A stretch of DNA of 64,000 nt, taken from the NCBI GenBank assembly GCA_964019655.1, contig CAXHTR010000009.1:1-64000 (forward strand), read 5' to 3'. The notes beneath the pieces are model-generated. The model made no database searches. It was not told where the DNA came from and was given only the letters and a program-made list of their open reading frames with translations. The DNA is from Perkinsela sp. pyNocScin1. Lineage: Eukaryota > Euglenozoa > Kinetoplastea > Prokinetoplastida > Perkinselidae. The translations under genes were made by a program, and so were the position numbers. Every line of letters starts with the position of its first letter. Positions within the stretch are counted from its first letter, which is position 1. Positions 35,725 through 46,124 of the stretch are shown piece by piece.

Positions 35725-37005
35725 TTACCTGTTGAGGCGGAGGTGCGCACTTGTGAGGTGCCCAGCGGCCTGCGCCGCGAGAATCGAAAGTTCCCCACAC
35801 AGCACAGTCGATGCAATGATTTTGGCGAGTCTCTCCGCGCCGCTCTCCGTTTTCTTCAGGAAAGCCTTTCCCGACGCAGGTGCCAGCATGATCTTGAGGA
35901 GACTGTTTTGGGCATGCAGCTTTGTGCCACCGCCAATGGTCCCAACCTCGAGGCAGGGCATCGTCACAGAGATTCGGAGCTTTTGCGCGCTGCTCGGCTT
36001 GCTGCCCTGCACGGCCTCCAGGTGCGTCAGGCAAAAGCTCGACTCGACCACCTGGGCTGGGTCTTGCCCCGTCGCGAGAAAGACACCGGTGACGATGTTC
36101 GCCGCGTGCGCATTGAAGCCGCCCAGAGAGCCAGCGAGTGCTGAGCCGACAAGGTTCTTGCTGACGTGTAAATCGACGATGGAGCGGATGTCTGTCTTGA
36201 GAACGCGTTCGACAGTCGCTGCGCTGAGCTCAGCGCACGCCGAGACGCTCTTGCCGCGGCCTTGTATCCAGTTCACTGCGCACGCTTTCTTGTCTGCGCA
36301 GTAGTTTCCGCTGATACTCACTGTTTGCATGTCATTGAAAATTTTCGACAGATATTTGAGGATATGCTCGACACCCTTCGACACCATGTTCATTCCCATG
36401 GCTTCGCCTGTCGTGCACTGGAAGCGCATGAACACCTGGCAGCCGACGATGCGGGTATCGACGCTTTTGAGCTTGCCGTAGCGCGTTGTTTCACTGAACA
36501 GCTGCGCAATCCTTGTGAATTTGGCATCGAGCCATTTTTTAAAGGCGAAAGCTCGCCGAAAGGTGTGAAACCGAACGACTGGGGCCCTCGTCATGCCGTC
36601 ATGCGTGACATGCGCCTCTACAATGGAACCACTGGCGCGCAGCGCAGCTGCCCCGCGGTTGGTGGAGGCGACGAGCGCGCCCTCAGTCGTCGCCAGCGGG
36701 ACCCAGAACGACTGCTTGCCCACTGGCACAGGGCCCACGAAGCCGAGCGGTAGTGGTACAAAGCCGACGACGTTCTCACAGTTTGACCCGTGGATAGACG
36801 GGTAGAACTTTTCTCCGTGCTTCCATTCTGCATGAAGCGGAACGTTCTCAAAGAGTGCCTTTGCACTTGTCCCGTCTGCCATGTGCTGTACGATACGCTT
36901 CCGACGCTCAGTGATTGCTCGAGCGTGATTTTGCTGGAAGTATGCTTCGAGCTTATACAGCGGGACAGCTGAAAGCTTTGAGAGCGTTGGAATACATTTT
37001 TTCAT
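35725..37005 (-). CDS. HMGR: HMG-CoA reductase, soluble catalytic form
   Basis: 426 residues. It makes mevalonate from HMG-CoA with NADPH. The protein consists only of the catalytic domain and lacks the sterol-sensing membrane spans of animal and fungal enzymes, as in trypanosomatids, where the enzyme is mitochondrial. Class I features: ENVVGFVPLPLGFVGPVPVG and PLATTEGALVASTNRGAAAL (catalytic Glu), the NADPH-binding GEAMGMNMVSKGVEHIL, catalytic Lys in SGNYCADKKACAVNWIQGRGK, GSLGGFNAHAANIVTGVFLATGQDPAQ with the catalytic Asp, and the C-terminal His in AAQAAGHLTSAHL. The N-terminus (MKKCIPTLSKLSAVPLYKLEAYF) can serve as a presequence. MVD lies downstream in the same cluster. Confidence 0.97.
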   Translation of the reverse strand: MKKCIPTLSKLSAVPLYKLEAYFQQNHARAITERRKRIVQHMADGTSAKALFENVPLHAEWKHGEKFYPSIHGSNCENVVGFVPLPLGFVGPVPVGKQSFWVPLATTEGALVASTNRGAAALRASGSIVEAHVTHDGMTRAPVVRFHTFRRAFAFKKWLDAKFTRIAQLFSETTRYGKLKSVDTRIVGCQVFMRFQCTTGEAMGMNMVSKGVEHILKYLSKIFNDMQTVSISGNYCADKKACAVNWIQGRGKSVSACAELSAATVERVLKTDIRSIVDLHVSKNLVGSALAGSLGGFNAHAANIVTGVFLATGQDPAQVVESSFCLTHLEAVQGSKPSSAQKLRISVTMPCLEVGTIGGGTKLHAQNSLLKIMLAPASGKAFLKKTESGAERLAKIIASTVLCGELSILAAQAAGHLTSAHLRLNR

Positions 37006-37336
37006 TCACAGAGAAAATTCAATTCAGAGGATTAAAAGGACGAGTGCCATGAGGCTCAAATCGTACTATTCAGTTCATTCCAGTTGACATTCAATTATCT
37101 CTACGGCACCAATAGGATAGAGCTATTACGATGCAGAAAATCGAATATAGGCTGGACGCCAGATCTCTAAACTAGCCAACGCTAGAGCTGAATGCTTTAA
37201 CTAGTGGGGAGTAGTCTTCACCTCCAAGAGATCTGCGGGCACACTATGACTCGTACACATATGGGCTATCTTCGAAGGTTTTGCTTTCAAGCAGTGCGAA
37301 TAGTGAGATATCTCTCTGTCTCTATCTGACTCACAT
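37006..37336. other. Intergenic spacer, nothing recognised
   Basis: This 331-base gap separates the PPIL4-like gene end from the HMG-CoA reductase start. It is one of the longer gaps in the minus cluster. I see no tRNA boxes, no conserved coding frame and no obvious repeat. A purine-rich run on the minus strand (GATAGAGACAGAGAGATA, near 37310-37325) directly follows the HMGR-distal gene end. Confidence 0.5.
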
Positions 37337-38446
37337 TCAGGCGTCAGTTGTGTCATAGAAGAAGTCAACCTTGATTCGCCGACCGTCAATCATGACCCCA
37401 TTGGCCCGCTTGTAGGCCATCTCACACGAAGCCACGTCGCTGAATTCGACGAACGCGTACTGGAGCGACGCGCCCGTGACTTTGTCCTTCGGGACAACGC
37501 ACTGTGTGATGGCCCCGAACTGCGTGAAGAAAATTTTGACGTTCTCCGCCGTCGTATCAGGGTGCAGGAGCGTGACGAAGACTGTGCGATCTTCAACGAA
37601 GGCTGCTGTGCGATCGTCGCGCTTGCGCTTCGCAAAGGTGCGCAGTACGCTCCGCTCGACGGGCATAGCCTGTCCCCGCGTACCGGGAGCCTCAGTTGAG
37701 GCGCTCTTACGCGCAGCGAGTGCCTTGCACTTCGCATCAAAAGTGAGCCCTTTCACCTCAAGTGAAGCGTTTCGACGCTCGATGGACGCGTTGAGTCGAG
37801 CGCAGAGGTCACTTTCTGCGATTAAATCACGGTACCACGAGCTGAAGCCGGACGGCTGGACCACGAGGCGCGCCGCACGTATCGAAAGGTGCCACACTGG
37901 CTTGAGGTTCAAGTTGGTACAGACGAGCTTTTCGTTCGTAAATCGCTGGAGTGTTTCGTCTGACGCTCGCACAATGCCGATGATGCTACCGCTTGACTCG
38001 ATGAGCGATCGCAGCTTCGTGCGGTTTTTGCATGTGCCGATGGTGACGGTGTAGTCCCCCGAAGGGTCGAGCCCAGCGCTCATAACGACACCGAATGCAT
38101 GAAAGCGGTCTACCTGCTCGGATGCACGCCGTGTGGTGTGCTTTGGCATAGTCGCGAATATTTTGTTGAGGGTGTCAGCACATTGGATTCCTGGAGCACT
38201 TTCTTCTTTAATGCCCTCTGCTGTGAATTCCGAAAACGTACCGAATTCGATAAAGCTGCCTGGGGACACGCGGTTGATGATAGCCCCATCAAAGTACCCC
38301 ATCTTGATGAGAAAAGCGAAGCGCCGCATTTCCACTGGCGCAGTGACGGCGCTCAGGTCGATGGCAATCGGTCCAAGGGAGGTGTCGAGAACGGCGAGCC
38401 CATCGATGTGTGTGTTCTGCAGCCGTGTTTCGTCTCCTTGGTTCAT
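37337..38446 (-). CDS. PPIL4/CYP59-like cyclophilin with RRM
   Basis: 369 residues from the ATG at 38446. The N-terminal ~160 residues are a divergent cyclophilin fold (AVLDTSLGPIAIDL; MGYFDGAIINRVSPGSFIEFG). The usual catalytic Arg/Phe/Gln set is poorly kept, so isomerase activity is doubtful. The C-terminal ~90 residues are a clear RRM: RNP2 TVFVTLLHP and RNP1 LQYAFVEF, ending GVMIDGRRIKVDFFYD. Cyclophilin followed by an RRM is the architecture of PPIL4/Rct1/CYP59, linked to pre-mRNA processing and Pol II C-terminal domain phosphorylation. The first codon of the longer frame is TTG, hence the ATG choice. Confidence 0.82.
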   Translation of the reverse strand: MNQGDETRLQNTHIDGLAVLDTSLGPIAIDLSAVTAPVEMRRFAFLIKMGYFDGAIINRVSPGSFIEFGTFSEFTAEGIKEESAPGIQCADTLNKIFATMPKHTTRRASEQVDRFHAFGVVMSAGLDPSGDYTVTIGTCKNRTKLRSLIESSGSIIGIVRASDETLQRFTNEKLVCTNLNLKPVWHLSIRAARLVVQPSGFSSWYRDLIAESDLCARLNASIERRNASLEVKGLTFDAKCKALAARKSASTEAPGTRGQAMPVERSVLRTFAKRKRDDRTAAFVEDRTVFVTLLHPDTTAENVKIFFTQFGAITQCVVPKDKVTGASLQYAFVEFSDVASCEMAYKRANGVMIDGRRIKVDFFYDTTDA

Positions 38447-38516
38447 GAAATACACAGCATAGAACAAAATTGTATGAAATGGGTGAGGGACCCACGGGGA
38501 ACTTCTTCCAAAAAAA

Positions 38517-38876
38517 TTACTCCAGGCGCCAGGTCTCCTGGCACTTCACACAGGTAAAAATCAGACTCATGGGCTCGTCCGCGGAGCGGATCTGCAGCTG
38601 GACAAAGGACGCCTTCTTCGAGTCACAGCGCGAGTTTGGGCACTGGGAGATGCTCGTGATCTGCCCGCCGTCGCCCTCGGACTTCACGCACTGCGCCTCC
38701 ACCCCCTGCTGCGCTGCCTGCTTGCGCGCGCGGGGTATCTGCGCGAGGACACGGACAGCAACTTGTCCCTCGAGCTGTGCAACCTCGTACCGATACGGGC
38801 AGTTCGCGCACTTGTAGACTGGGGTCATCACCACTGTCATCGATAACTTTGTCGAGCAGATGGGACAAAAGAGCAT
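38517..38876 (-). CDS. RPC11: RNA polymerase III subunit RPC10 (C11)
   Basis: 119 residues from the ATG at 38876. The N-terminal zinc ribbon LFCPICSTKLSM...YKCANCPYRYE corresponds to the RPB9-like half. The C-terminal TFIIS-like ribbon CPNSRCDSKKASFVQLQIRSADEPMSLIFTCVKCQETWR contains RSADEPM, the catalytic acidic motif used for transcript cleavage and termination by Pol III. The spacing in the C-terminal ribbon (CPNSRC, one residue longer than CPxC) is slightly unusual. It provides RNA cleavage, termination and reinitiation for Pol III, so acts on tRNA and 5S genes. Confidence 0.95.
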   Translation of the reverse strand: MLFCPICSTKLSMTVVMTPVYKCANCPYRYEVAQLEGQVAVRVLAQIPRARKQAAQQGVEAQCVKSEGDGGQITSISQCPNSRCDSKKASFVQLQIRSADEPMSLIFTCVKCQETWRLE

Positions 38877-39038
38877 CACCGGGTGGAGTTCATCTAAAAA
38901 ATGTACGTGAAAAAAATTTTTCATTTAAATCTTCAGCTTGAGTCAAAAATACAACTCAAAGTTCTTCACACTCATAAACGCAATGGATCACGCAATAAAT
39001 TCCAATTTACGCCCCCCATAATCATTTCCACTGTATAC

Positions 39039-41441
39039 TCACTCATCGAGCATCTCCGGCGCGTCGCTCACCTTCCGGCCGATGGCCTCGTGGTTCTCTT
39101 TGACGTAGACAGTTTTTTTGTCGTCGTCGAGGCACACCTTGATGCGCTCGCCGTCCTGGATTCTGCCGTCGATGACCATCTGCGCGATCTGGTTGAGGAC
39201 CGTGGCCTGCATGAAGCGGCGGAGCGGGCGGGCGCCGTACGTCGGGCTGTAGACCTGGTCCGCGATGGCGTCGACGACGCCCTGCGGGACGTCGAGGCTG
39301 AGCTGGCGCTCCGCGAGAATGTCCTCGAGCTGCTTGAGCTGGATTTTGACGATGTCGCGCATGTGCGTGCGGCGGAGGCGGTTGAACAGAATGACCTCGT
39401 CTAATCGATTGATAAACTCCGGCGGGAGGCGCTGCTGGACGACGCGCATGACGGGCTCGCGCGCCTCGGCGCTCGGCGCGTCCTCGGGCAGGCCCGCGAT
39501 GATGTCCGACGCGAGGTTGCTCGTGAGGATGACGATGGTGTTCTTGAAGTCGACGCGGCGCCCGTGCGAGTCCGTGAGGTGGCCGTCGTCCATGACCTGC
39601 AGCAGGATGTTCGTGACAGAGGGGTGGGCCTTCTCGAACTCGTCGAAGAGCACGATCTGGTACGGCCGGCGCCGGACGCTCTCGGTCAACTCGCCGCCGT
39701 CGTCGTAGCCGACGTAGCCCGGCGGGGCGCCGATGAGGCGGTGCACGGTGTGGCGCTCCTGGTACTCCGTCATGTCGATGCGGCAGATGCGGTTCTCGTC
39801 GTCAAATAAAAACTTCGCGAGCTGCTTGCAGACCTCCGTCTTGCCGACGCCGGTGGGCCCGAGGAACAGAAAGCTGCCGAGCGGGCGCTTGTTGTTGTGG
39901 AGCCCCGCGCGCGAGATGCGGATGACGTTCGAGATGGACTGGATGGCCTCGTCCTGCCCGATGACGCGCGAGAGGAGCGTCTTGTCCATGTCGATGAGCT
40001 TCTCGCGCTCGCCGCGCATGAGGTTGTGCACGGGGATGCCCGTCGCCTTCGAGATGACGCCGGCGACGTCGACCGCTGTCACAGAGTCGGAGACCATAAA
40101 GTCCTCCGTGCGCGCCTTCGCCTTGTCGGTCTCGTTCTCGGCGATGAGCGCCGGGATGCGGCTGTACTTGAGCTCGGAGGCCTTCTGGTAGTCCGACGTG
40201 CTCGTCGCGATCTCGAGCTGCCCCTGGAGCACTTCAATTTCTTCGGTGCGCTTCTTGATGCGGTCGAACAGGGATTTCTGGTCGAGCCACTTGCTCTCGA
40301 GCTTGGAGTACGCCGCCTGCTTCGCCTCGATCTCTTCCTCTTTGGTCTTCACCTTGGCCTTGCTGAGCTCGTCGCGGTCCTTGCGGAGGGCCTCGAGCTC
40401 GATGCGGAGCCGCACGAGCTCGCGCTCGGCGCTGTCGAGGAGCTCTGGCTTGCTCTCCTGCTGGAGGCGTAGCCGCGACGCGGCCTCGTCGATGAGGTCG
40501 ATGGCCTTGTCGGGGAGCTTTCGCTCCGAAAGGTACTTGTGCGAGTTGACGGCCGAGTAGATGAGCGCGCTGTCGTTGATCATGCATCCGTGGTGGGCCT
40601 CGTACTTGCCCTTGAGGCCGCGGAGGATCGCGATGGTCTCCTCGACCGTCGGCTCGGTGACGAGCACCGGCTGGAAGCGGCGCGCGAGCGCCGCGTCCTT
40701 CTCGATGTACTTGCGGTACTCGTTGAGGGTCGTCGCGCCGACGCAGTGGAGCTCGCCGCGCGCGAGCGAGGGCTTGAGCATGTTTGAGGCATCCAGCGAC
40801 CCGTCCCCGGACGAGCCGGCGCCGACGAGGATGTGGAGCTCGTCGATAAACAGGATGACGTTGCCCTTCGCCTCAACAGTGTCCTTGAGCACGCCCTTGA
40901 GCCGCTCCTCGAACTCACCGCGGAACTTGGCGCCGGCGAGCAGCGAGCCGATGTCGAGGCAGAAGACCTTTTTCTTCTTGATGCTCTCGGGGACTTCGCC
41001 CTTCACGATGCGCTGCGCGAGGCCCTCGACGATCGCTGTCTTCCCCACGCCGGGCTCGCCGATGAGCACGGGGTTGTTCTTCGTGCGGCGCGAGAGCACC
41101 TGGATGGTCCGCCGGATGACCTCCTCGCGGCCGATGACGGGGTCGAGCTTGCCGTTCGACGCCTCATCCGTCAGGTCGCGGGCGTACTTTTTGAGGTAGT
41201 CGCCCTTCGGGACGGCCTTGGGGTTCACCCACTGGCGGCCGCCCTGCGGGTTGCCGCTGTTGTAGTTTCCGTAGTTGCCACTGCCTGGGCTTTCTTTGGC
41301 TTCGTTGTTCATGATGCTTTTATTCAAAGGGCGGCTCGTCGTCGAGAGCTTCAGCGTGCTGAGCGCGAGCAGCGACTTGGGCGTGATGGACTGGGGGACT
41401 TTTCGCTGCATGGCGTAGCTGAGCGATGGATTTCGTAACAT
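39039..41441 (-). CDS. HSP78: Mitochondrial HSP78/ClpB-type disaggregase
   Basis: 800 residues of an AAA+ HSP100 chaperone that rescues aggregated proteins with Hsp70. NBD1: Walker [15 protein letters not shown], Walker [17 protein letters not shown] middle coiled-coil domain follows (about residues 330-450, [25 protein letters not shown]). NBD2: Walker [15 protein letters not shown], Walker [12 protein letters not shown], pore loop [13 protein letters not shown]. The Clp N-domain is missing. Instead there is a ~90-residue Ser/Arg-rich presequence and linker, as in yeast mitochondrial Hsp78, and the total length matches it. A strong pyrimidine-AG acceptor lies 15 bases upstream of the ATG. 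Confidence 0.95.
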   Translation of the reverse strand: MLRNPSLSYAMQRKVPQSITPKSLLALSTLKLSTTSRPLNKSIMNNEAKESPGSGNYGNYNSGNPQGGRQWVNPKAVPKGDYLKKYARDLTDEASNGKLDPVIGREEVIRRTIQVLSRRTKNNPVLIGEPGVGKTAIVEGLAQRIVKGEVPESIKKKKVFCLDIGSLLAGAKFRGEFEERLKGVLKDTVEAKGNVILFIDELHILVGAGSSGDGSLDASNMLKPSLARGELHCVGATTLNEYRKYIEKDAALARRFQPVLVTEPTVEETIAILRGLKGKYEAHHGCMINDSALIYSAVNSHKYLSERKLPDKAIDLIDEAASRLRLQQESKPELLDSAERELVRLRIELEALRKDRDELSKAKVKTKEEEIEAKQAAYSKLESKWLDQKSLFDRIKKRTEEIEVLQGQLEIATSTSDYQKASELKYSRIPALIAENETDKAKARTEDFMVSDSVTAVDVAGVISKATGIPVHNLMRGEREKLIDMDKTLLSRVIGQDEAIQSISNVIRISRAGLHNNKRPLGSFLFLGPTGVGKTEVCKQLAKFLFDDENRICRIDMTEYQERHTVHRLIGAPPGYVGYDDGGELTESVRRRPYQIVLFDEFEKAHPSVTNILLQVMDDGHLTDSHGRRVDFKNTIVILTSNLASDIIAGLPEDAPSAEAREPVMRVVQQRLPPEFINRLDEVILFNRLRRTHMRDIVKIQLKQLEDILAERQLSLDVPQGVVDAIADQVYSPTYGARPLRRFMQATVLNQIAQMVIDGRIQDGERIKVCLDDDKKTVYVKENHEAIGRKVSDAPEMLDE

Positions 41442-41455
41442 TGCAAATAGTAAAT

Positions 41456-41477
41456 CTGAGAAAAATAAATGAAATGA
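41456..41477 (-). promoter_or_regulatory. Putative trans-splice acceptor of HSP78
   Basis: Minus strand contains TTCATTTCATTTATTTTTCT followed by CAG, ending 15 bases before the ATG at 41441. Long pyrimidine-rich tract plus AG is the expected acceptor form. Confidence 0.55.
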
Positions 41478-41729
41478 AGCGCTTGGAGTAAAGAAGAGAT
41501 ATTGGTTGCGTGCTTCTGCAAATGCAGATTTTTTGACAAGAGCTTTAAAAAGATCTTCATCCGAGTAAATCAGTGCTTCATGGAGATATTTGAACTTGTT
41601 CTTCTATCCGAAGAACATTAGAGCTTCTATTTCTCAGCGACTGCCCACACTGAGGTCAATGCTAGAGTGCAGCGGAGCTAATATTCTTTCCCACCTCGCA
41701 AACCCAAAACACAGAAAAACTTACATCAA

Positions 41730-44117
41730 TCATGTATTAGAGCCCTGTGCCTTTGCTCTCTCCGCATAAAATTTGCGCAGATTTCCAAGCCCGGAAATAC
41801 TATCGAACGCACTGTGCGGCGTCTGAAACCGGCCCTGCACCCAGAGCGGCAGCATACTCCGCAGATGGCCCTGCTGCATGCGCTCGTCGAGAAAAATGAT
41901 GGCGGCGTAGTCCCCAATGTGCCGAATGACCCGGCCGATCGCTTGGCTCACAACTGTCATGCACATCGCATCGTAGTAGCCCCGCTTCGCCGCGGGTGGG
42001 ACAGCGAGACTTTTTGCGCAAATTGCGTCGATGTCCGCAGTGTGCGAAAACTGCATGCGGACATCGTTCTCCACATCGAACGGGTTCGGGTACGGAAGCC
42101 CGACGAGGCACACGAGGCGGCCGTATGTGTCCGAGAAGTTGATGCCCTCGGACAGGCGGCCTCCGAGCACTGCGAAGAGGAGCGTGCTCTTCGGCGTGCT
42201 GTCGACTGCCGCGCGGTACGCCTTGAGCAGCTCGCCCGTGTCAGAGTGCTTTTCCTCGTAAAAGTATTTGACACCTTTGCGTGCCAGTGATTCCAGCACA
42301 CAATTCTTCAGGAACGCATCTATGGCTAATTTCAGAAAAGCATACGACGGGTAAAAGACCACAACGCCCCCGCGGACGATGTTGCTCACATTCGCCAGCA
42401 CCTGTGCGACACCGCCGAGCATTGAGCCCTCGAACCGCTCTGCTTCGATTCTCGCCTGCGCCGCGTGCGTGAAGTGAAACCGGATGCCGGACGGGCTGGC
42501 CGGCCAGCAGTCGACGAGCACGTGGGCGGGCGGGACGACGTGCGGGTACGCGACCCGCGAGACGCCCCGGTCCACGTCGCCGAGCATCTGCTTCGCGAGG
42601 TACGCCTGGGGCTGCATGGTGCCACCGAGCAGGATCACCGAGAGGCTTTTCTTCAAAATTGGCCGCATGACCTTCTCCGCGCGCAGGGAGCAGATTCGAA
42701 CGGACGCCTCGTCGATGAACACGGCTGTGTCATCCTCGTCCTCCGCCATCCGCCGCATGAAGCGGTGCAGACTGTCGACGCCTTTTTTTATGGGGAATGG
42801 CCACACTCGAGCGTATCTGTGCACGTGCTCATCGATAAAGGCACACAGGTCAAAGTAATTTGCCTCGAGGAGCGCAAAGGTGCTCTGGAACGATCGAAGA
42901 GAGTAGGCGGCTGTGCACGCTTCGTCAGATTTTTTGAGAAATTTCGTCGAAGTCCCCGCGATGGCACGCTCGACCTTTTCGCATATTCGGCCGATCTCCT
43001 CGAGCTTGCGCCTCGATTCTGGCAGTATCTTCTGCGATGACACACGAAGAAAGGACGCGAGGTGGTCTCGCAGCGAGCTGAGGTCCTGAAGGGACATGGC
43101 CTGCGTGAGCATGCCCTGGCACGTGGGAATGAGGTTGTGCGCCTCGTCGAAAATGACGACGCTATCCGCCAGATCTATGCCGCACTCCGCCCGCGTGCGC
43201 GCATCGAGGAGAAAGTTGTAGGGCACAAGTATGACCGACGCGCGGCCGACAGACCGCCGGGACGCGTAGTACGGGCACGCGCTGCTCACCTCGCCGAGCT
43301 CCTCGATGTCCTTGAGGGCCCACGTCCGGCGCGTGCTGCCGCCCGCCTGCGTGGCGCAGTTGGCCATGGCCGCGGCAAGGGCGTCGACTTTGGCGTCTTC
43401 GCGGTAGGGACAGTCTGCGCCCAGGCTCGTGCACAGCTCATTCAGGCGATCGCTGTCGCCCTGCGCCTTTTGCTGGACGCTGGTGTTCAGGCACGTGTGC
43501 TTCCGCGCAGCGAGCGGCAGAACGAGCACCGGGCCCGCTTCCCCGTCGTGCGGGAACTCCTTGAACTCTGTGACCAGCTGGCTCAGCTGCGAGTGCGTGC
43601 GGCTCGCGACGATGACCCTCGGGATGACACAGTCACTGTGCGAAAAGTCACCGCCGGCGGCCTCGTCGGCAGCCGAAGGGGAACGAATGTGTGAATGCGC
43701 ACCAGGCTTGATCTTTTTGTGCTGCTGCACGGCCTCCATGCACTGGATTCGCTGTGCATTACTGTTCTTTTGCTTCCAGGCGGCCACAAAGCTCGGCACA
43801 GCCGTTTTCGGCGCGGATTCCTCTGGCTTGTACTGCACCCTTCCGAGCCGCACGTCCCGCAGCCAGCTCAGCACGGTCGAGACGAGGCTCATGCTCTTGC
43901 CCGTGCCGGTCGGGGACTCAAAGATGCCGACTTCGTTTTTTTGTATCGACAAGCGCATCGTGCGCACGAGTTGGACCTGGATGTCGTAGGGCTTTCGCCG
44001 GAATACAAGTGCAGTGCCGTCTACCACGTGCACGTATCCTTCTCTTAGGGAAGCTGATTTTTGTTCAGAATTTAGTGCATTGTGTTGCATGTAACAGAGG
44101 GAAGTGCGTAAAATCAT
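41730..44117 (-). CDS. CHL1/DDX11-type iron-sulphur DNA helicase
   Basis: About 795 residues from the ATG at 44117 (ATGs at 44162 and 44090 are alternatives). This XPD-like superfamily 2 helicase acts in sister-chromatid cohesion and genome maintenance. Motif I is FESPTGTGKSMSLVSTVLSWLRD, the CHL1/DDX11 wording, and motif Ia lies in VIVASRTHSQLSQLVTEF. Iron-sulphur cysteines are visible in KHTCLNT, ELCTSLGADCPY and ACPYYASRR. Motif II is the DEAH of VVIFDEAHNLI. Motifs V/VI appear as FAVLGGRLSEGINFSDTYGR and VVSQAIGRVIRHIGDYA. A glutamine-rich N-terminal insert between motifs I and Ia contains PKTAVPSFVAAWKQK. The protein ends soon after the helicase core. Confidence 0.88.
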   Translation of the reverse strand: MILRTSLCYMQHNALNSEQKSASLREGYVHVVDGTALVFRRKPYDIQVQLVRTMRLSIQKNEVGIFESPTGTGKSMSLVSTVLSWLRDVRLGRVQYKPEESAPKTAVPSFVAAWKQKNSNAQRIQCMEAVQQHKKIKPGAHSHIRSPSAADEAAGGDFSHSDCVIPRVIVASRTHSQLSQLVTEFKEFPHDGEAGPVLVLPLAARKHTCLNTSVQQKAQGDSDRLNELCTSLGADCPYREDAKVDALAAAMANCATQAGGSTRRTWALKDIEELGEVSSACPYYASRRSVGRASVILVPYNFLLDARTRAECGIDLADSVVIFDEAHNLIPTCQGMLTQAMSLQDLSSLRDHLASFLRVSSQKILPESRRKLEEIGRICEKVERAIAGTSTKFLKKSDEACTAAYSLRSFQSTFALLEANYFDLCAFIDEHVHRYARVWPFPIKKGVDSLHRFMRRMAEDEDDTAVFIDEASVRICSLRAEKVMRPILKKSLSVILLGGTMQPQAYLAKQMLGDVDRGVSRVAYPHVVPPAHVLVDCWPASPSGIRFHFTHAAQARIEAERFEGSMLGGVAQVLANVSNIVRGGVVVFYPSYAFLKLAIDAFLKNCVLESLARKGVKYFYEEKHSDTGELLKAYRAAVDSTPKSTLLFAVLGGRLSEGINFSDTYGRLVCLVGLPYPNPFDVENDVRMQFSHTADIDAICAKSLAVPPAAKRGYYDAMCMTVVSQAIGRVIRHIGDYAAIIFLDERMQQGHLRSMLPLWVQGRFQTPHSAFDSISGLGNLRKFYAERAKAQGSNT

Positions 44118-44268
44118 TCGAAAAGATTTTTCTACGTGTGGATGACAAGTACACGGATGCATCGCAAAGCGCAGCCATTATTCAGCCATTTATTCAGGAG
44201 ACGCTGCGGCCCATTCAGCAATTTCACGCATCAAGCTTCAAGCGCATCTATATAAGCAAAGGCCTGGC

Positions 44269-45009
44269 TTACCGCTTCTTCGCCAAGAACGCCTCACCAG
44301 TTTCCATAGACTTGTCCTCCTTTCGACTGGCTTTGCTCATCGGCATCGACTGTGTGTTGCCCTCTTTCTTCGGCGCTGGCCGCTTCTTGGTCTTCGTCTT
44401 GCTCCCGTGCGTCTTCGTGTACTGTGGCAGGTACTTCGACCAGTCCTTGTCCGCCATCGAGGGGTTGGCCTCGAGCTCCTTGAGGATCATGAGGCGCTTG
44501 AGCCCGTAGACAGGGTGGATGTTGCGCATGCAGTCTCTCACAATCGTCCGCGCCTTTTTCACGCCGCTCTCCGGGCCAACAATCGAGACCGTCTTCCCCT
44601 GGACGTGGATGTAGCACCCCGACAGGATCTCGAGCGTTCGCAGCGTCTGCCCGTGCGGGCCGACGAGCCGCTCCCGCCGCTTGACAAAGCGCAGCGTGTT
44701 CGTCACCATCTGGCCGATGTTCAGGATGTCTGACGCGACGTCGTCCGCAAAGACTTTCTCGGCCTCGCTGATCGGCACGGAGCGCGCGAGCAGCTTGAGA
44801 AAGTCTCTTGCGTACAGAATGATGATGGGGTCTGTGGTCTTCATCGTCGTTTTGACGACCATCGAGCCTTCGATGAGGTCCAGGGTTCCCTTCAGCCCGT
44901 GCTTCTTGAGGATCTCCGTGACTTCCTCCCAGAACGACTTGATGTGCGCCTCCAAATACGAGGGGAAGAGGATGGTGAACTTTGTCTCAACGACGCAGCA
45001 GTTGCTCAT
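44269..45009 (-). CDS. KRR1: KRR1 small-subunit processome component
   Basis: 246 residues. KRR1 is a KH-domain factor needed for 18S rRNA maturation in the nucleolus. Family blocks are visible: FTILFPSYLEAHIKSFWEEVTEILKKHGLKGTLDLIEGSMVVKTT, then ARDFLKLLARSVP and RFVKRRERLVGPHGQTLRTLEILSGCYIHVQGKTVSIVG, the KH region with GPHG. MRNIHPVYGLKRLMILKELEANP follows. The basic C-terminal tail (KTKTKKRPAPKK) is expected. The length is on the short side because the C-terminal tail is reduced. The ATG at 45009 directly precedes the conserved part. Confidence 0.96.
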   Translation of the reverse strand: MSNCCVVETKFTILFPSYLEAHIKSFWEEVTEILKKHGLKGTLDLIEGSMVVKTTMKTTDPIIILYARDFLKLLARSVPISEAEKVFADDVASDILNIGQMVTNTLRFVKRRERLVGPHGQTLRTLEILSGCYIHVQGKTVSIVGPESGVKKARTIVRDCMRNIHPVYGLKRLMILKELEANPSMADKDWSKYLPQYTKTHGSKTKTKKRPAPKKEGNTQSMPMSKASRKEDKSMETGEAFLAKKR

Positions 45010-45189
45010 TGTATGAGTAATTGAAAAGGATATCAGTGTGTTCATCAAGATGTGCCAAAACGACAAATGTACAAACACGACGTCATAGTAACAAATGGGC
45101 AGTATTCAGCCTACAGCAGATTGACATTCGCTCAGTAAACCACCCGCTTGGCGACTGCTCTGTTGGGCACCAACAAAAATCCCAATCAT

Positions 45190-45930
45190 TTATTTACCAC
45201 AGCGAAACGTCACGACAGAGTCCTCCAGTACAATCTGCGTTTGATCTTTGAGCTGTGCGCTCTGCCCCTGCGGCAGAACCGTCGCCCCCTGCCACGCGGT
45301 CGCATCGAGACATGACCCTGCGTCGCTCGTGATCAGGTACATCGGCTGGTGGGAGTACGAGACGATGGTGTACGCGCGCGCCTCTGTAGACCAAATGACG
45401 AGCGCCTTGAGCCCCCGCACGTCGTCGCTGGCCTTCCCTGTATAGAGCCTGCCAAGGGTGGCAAAGTCGTAGCCGTCCCCACCCACTTTGGTGCGAAGCG
45501 CAGCCGCGTGGCGGAAGCTGAGGAGAACTTTCTGCGGTGCGAGCGACAGAAAGTACGCCGGGGGGATCGTCTTGTCAAATTCGAAAGCAGTGGAGCGCAC
45601 TGGCGCGGGCGGCTTCTCCAAGCACCGCACCTCGACGAGCGTCTGCGTCGCCGCAGTCTTCATGGGTTTGTGCTGCTCCTCTCGCGGCCGCTTGGAGACT
45701 CTCGGCTGTGCGCCAAAGGACGGCTTTTGCTTCGCGAGGAGCGTGTTTACCCGCTTCGTAAAGCTTTTGAGCATCTCAATTTGATCAGCAAGTGTTGTGC
45801 CGGGCTTCGAGCCGTCGCACCCACTTTCGCGCGTGTACTTTTCTAGATTTTTTAGAAATTCTGCTTCTTTGGGGTCGTCGAGGCCCACCGGATTGCGCTC
45901 TGCGGCAGTGAGCAGCTCGTGAAATGACAT
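45190..45930 (-). CDS. Unrecognised protein with possible C-terminal FHA-like domain
   Basis: 246 residues. The N-terminal half is charged and helical with a basic patch (RVSKRPREEQHK). The C-terminal ~100 residues look beta-rich: ALVIWSTEARAYTIVSYSHQPMYLI, then ATVLPQGQSAQLKDQTQIVLEDSVVTFRC. The last block resembles the end of forkhead-associated domains (GxxLxxGD.I.ig...F.f), but the N-terminal phospho-threonine-binding motifs (GR, SxxH) are not clear. The fold call is tentative and function unknown. Confidence 0.5.
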   Translation of the reverse strand: MSFHELLTAAERNPVGLDDPKEAEFLKNLEKYTRESGCDGSKPGTTLADQIEMLKSFTKRVNTLLAKQKPSFGAQPRVSKRPREEQHKPMKTAATQTLVEVRCLEKPPAPVRSTAFEFDKTIPPAYFLSLAPQKVLLSFRHAAALRTKVGGDGYDFATLGRLYTGKASDDVRGLKALVIWSTEARAYTIVSYSHQPMYLITSDAGSCLDATAWQGATVLPQGQSAQLKDQTQIVLEDSVVTFRCGK

Positions 45931-46124
45931 GGCGTAGTTTAAATAGAAGGCGTTGAGCTAAGCGCTAGATACGCGAGTGGATATGGAAACACAAAGGAAC
46001 ATAGGAGCTATCCTAGCCATGCTGTTCCCCATAGCCATCTGCTATCCTTCCACTTTTCCGCCAACACGCGTGTCTCTTGGATCGTACACTATTAACAGCG
46101 TTGCGAGACACCTTATCGCTCAGA

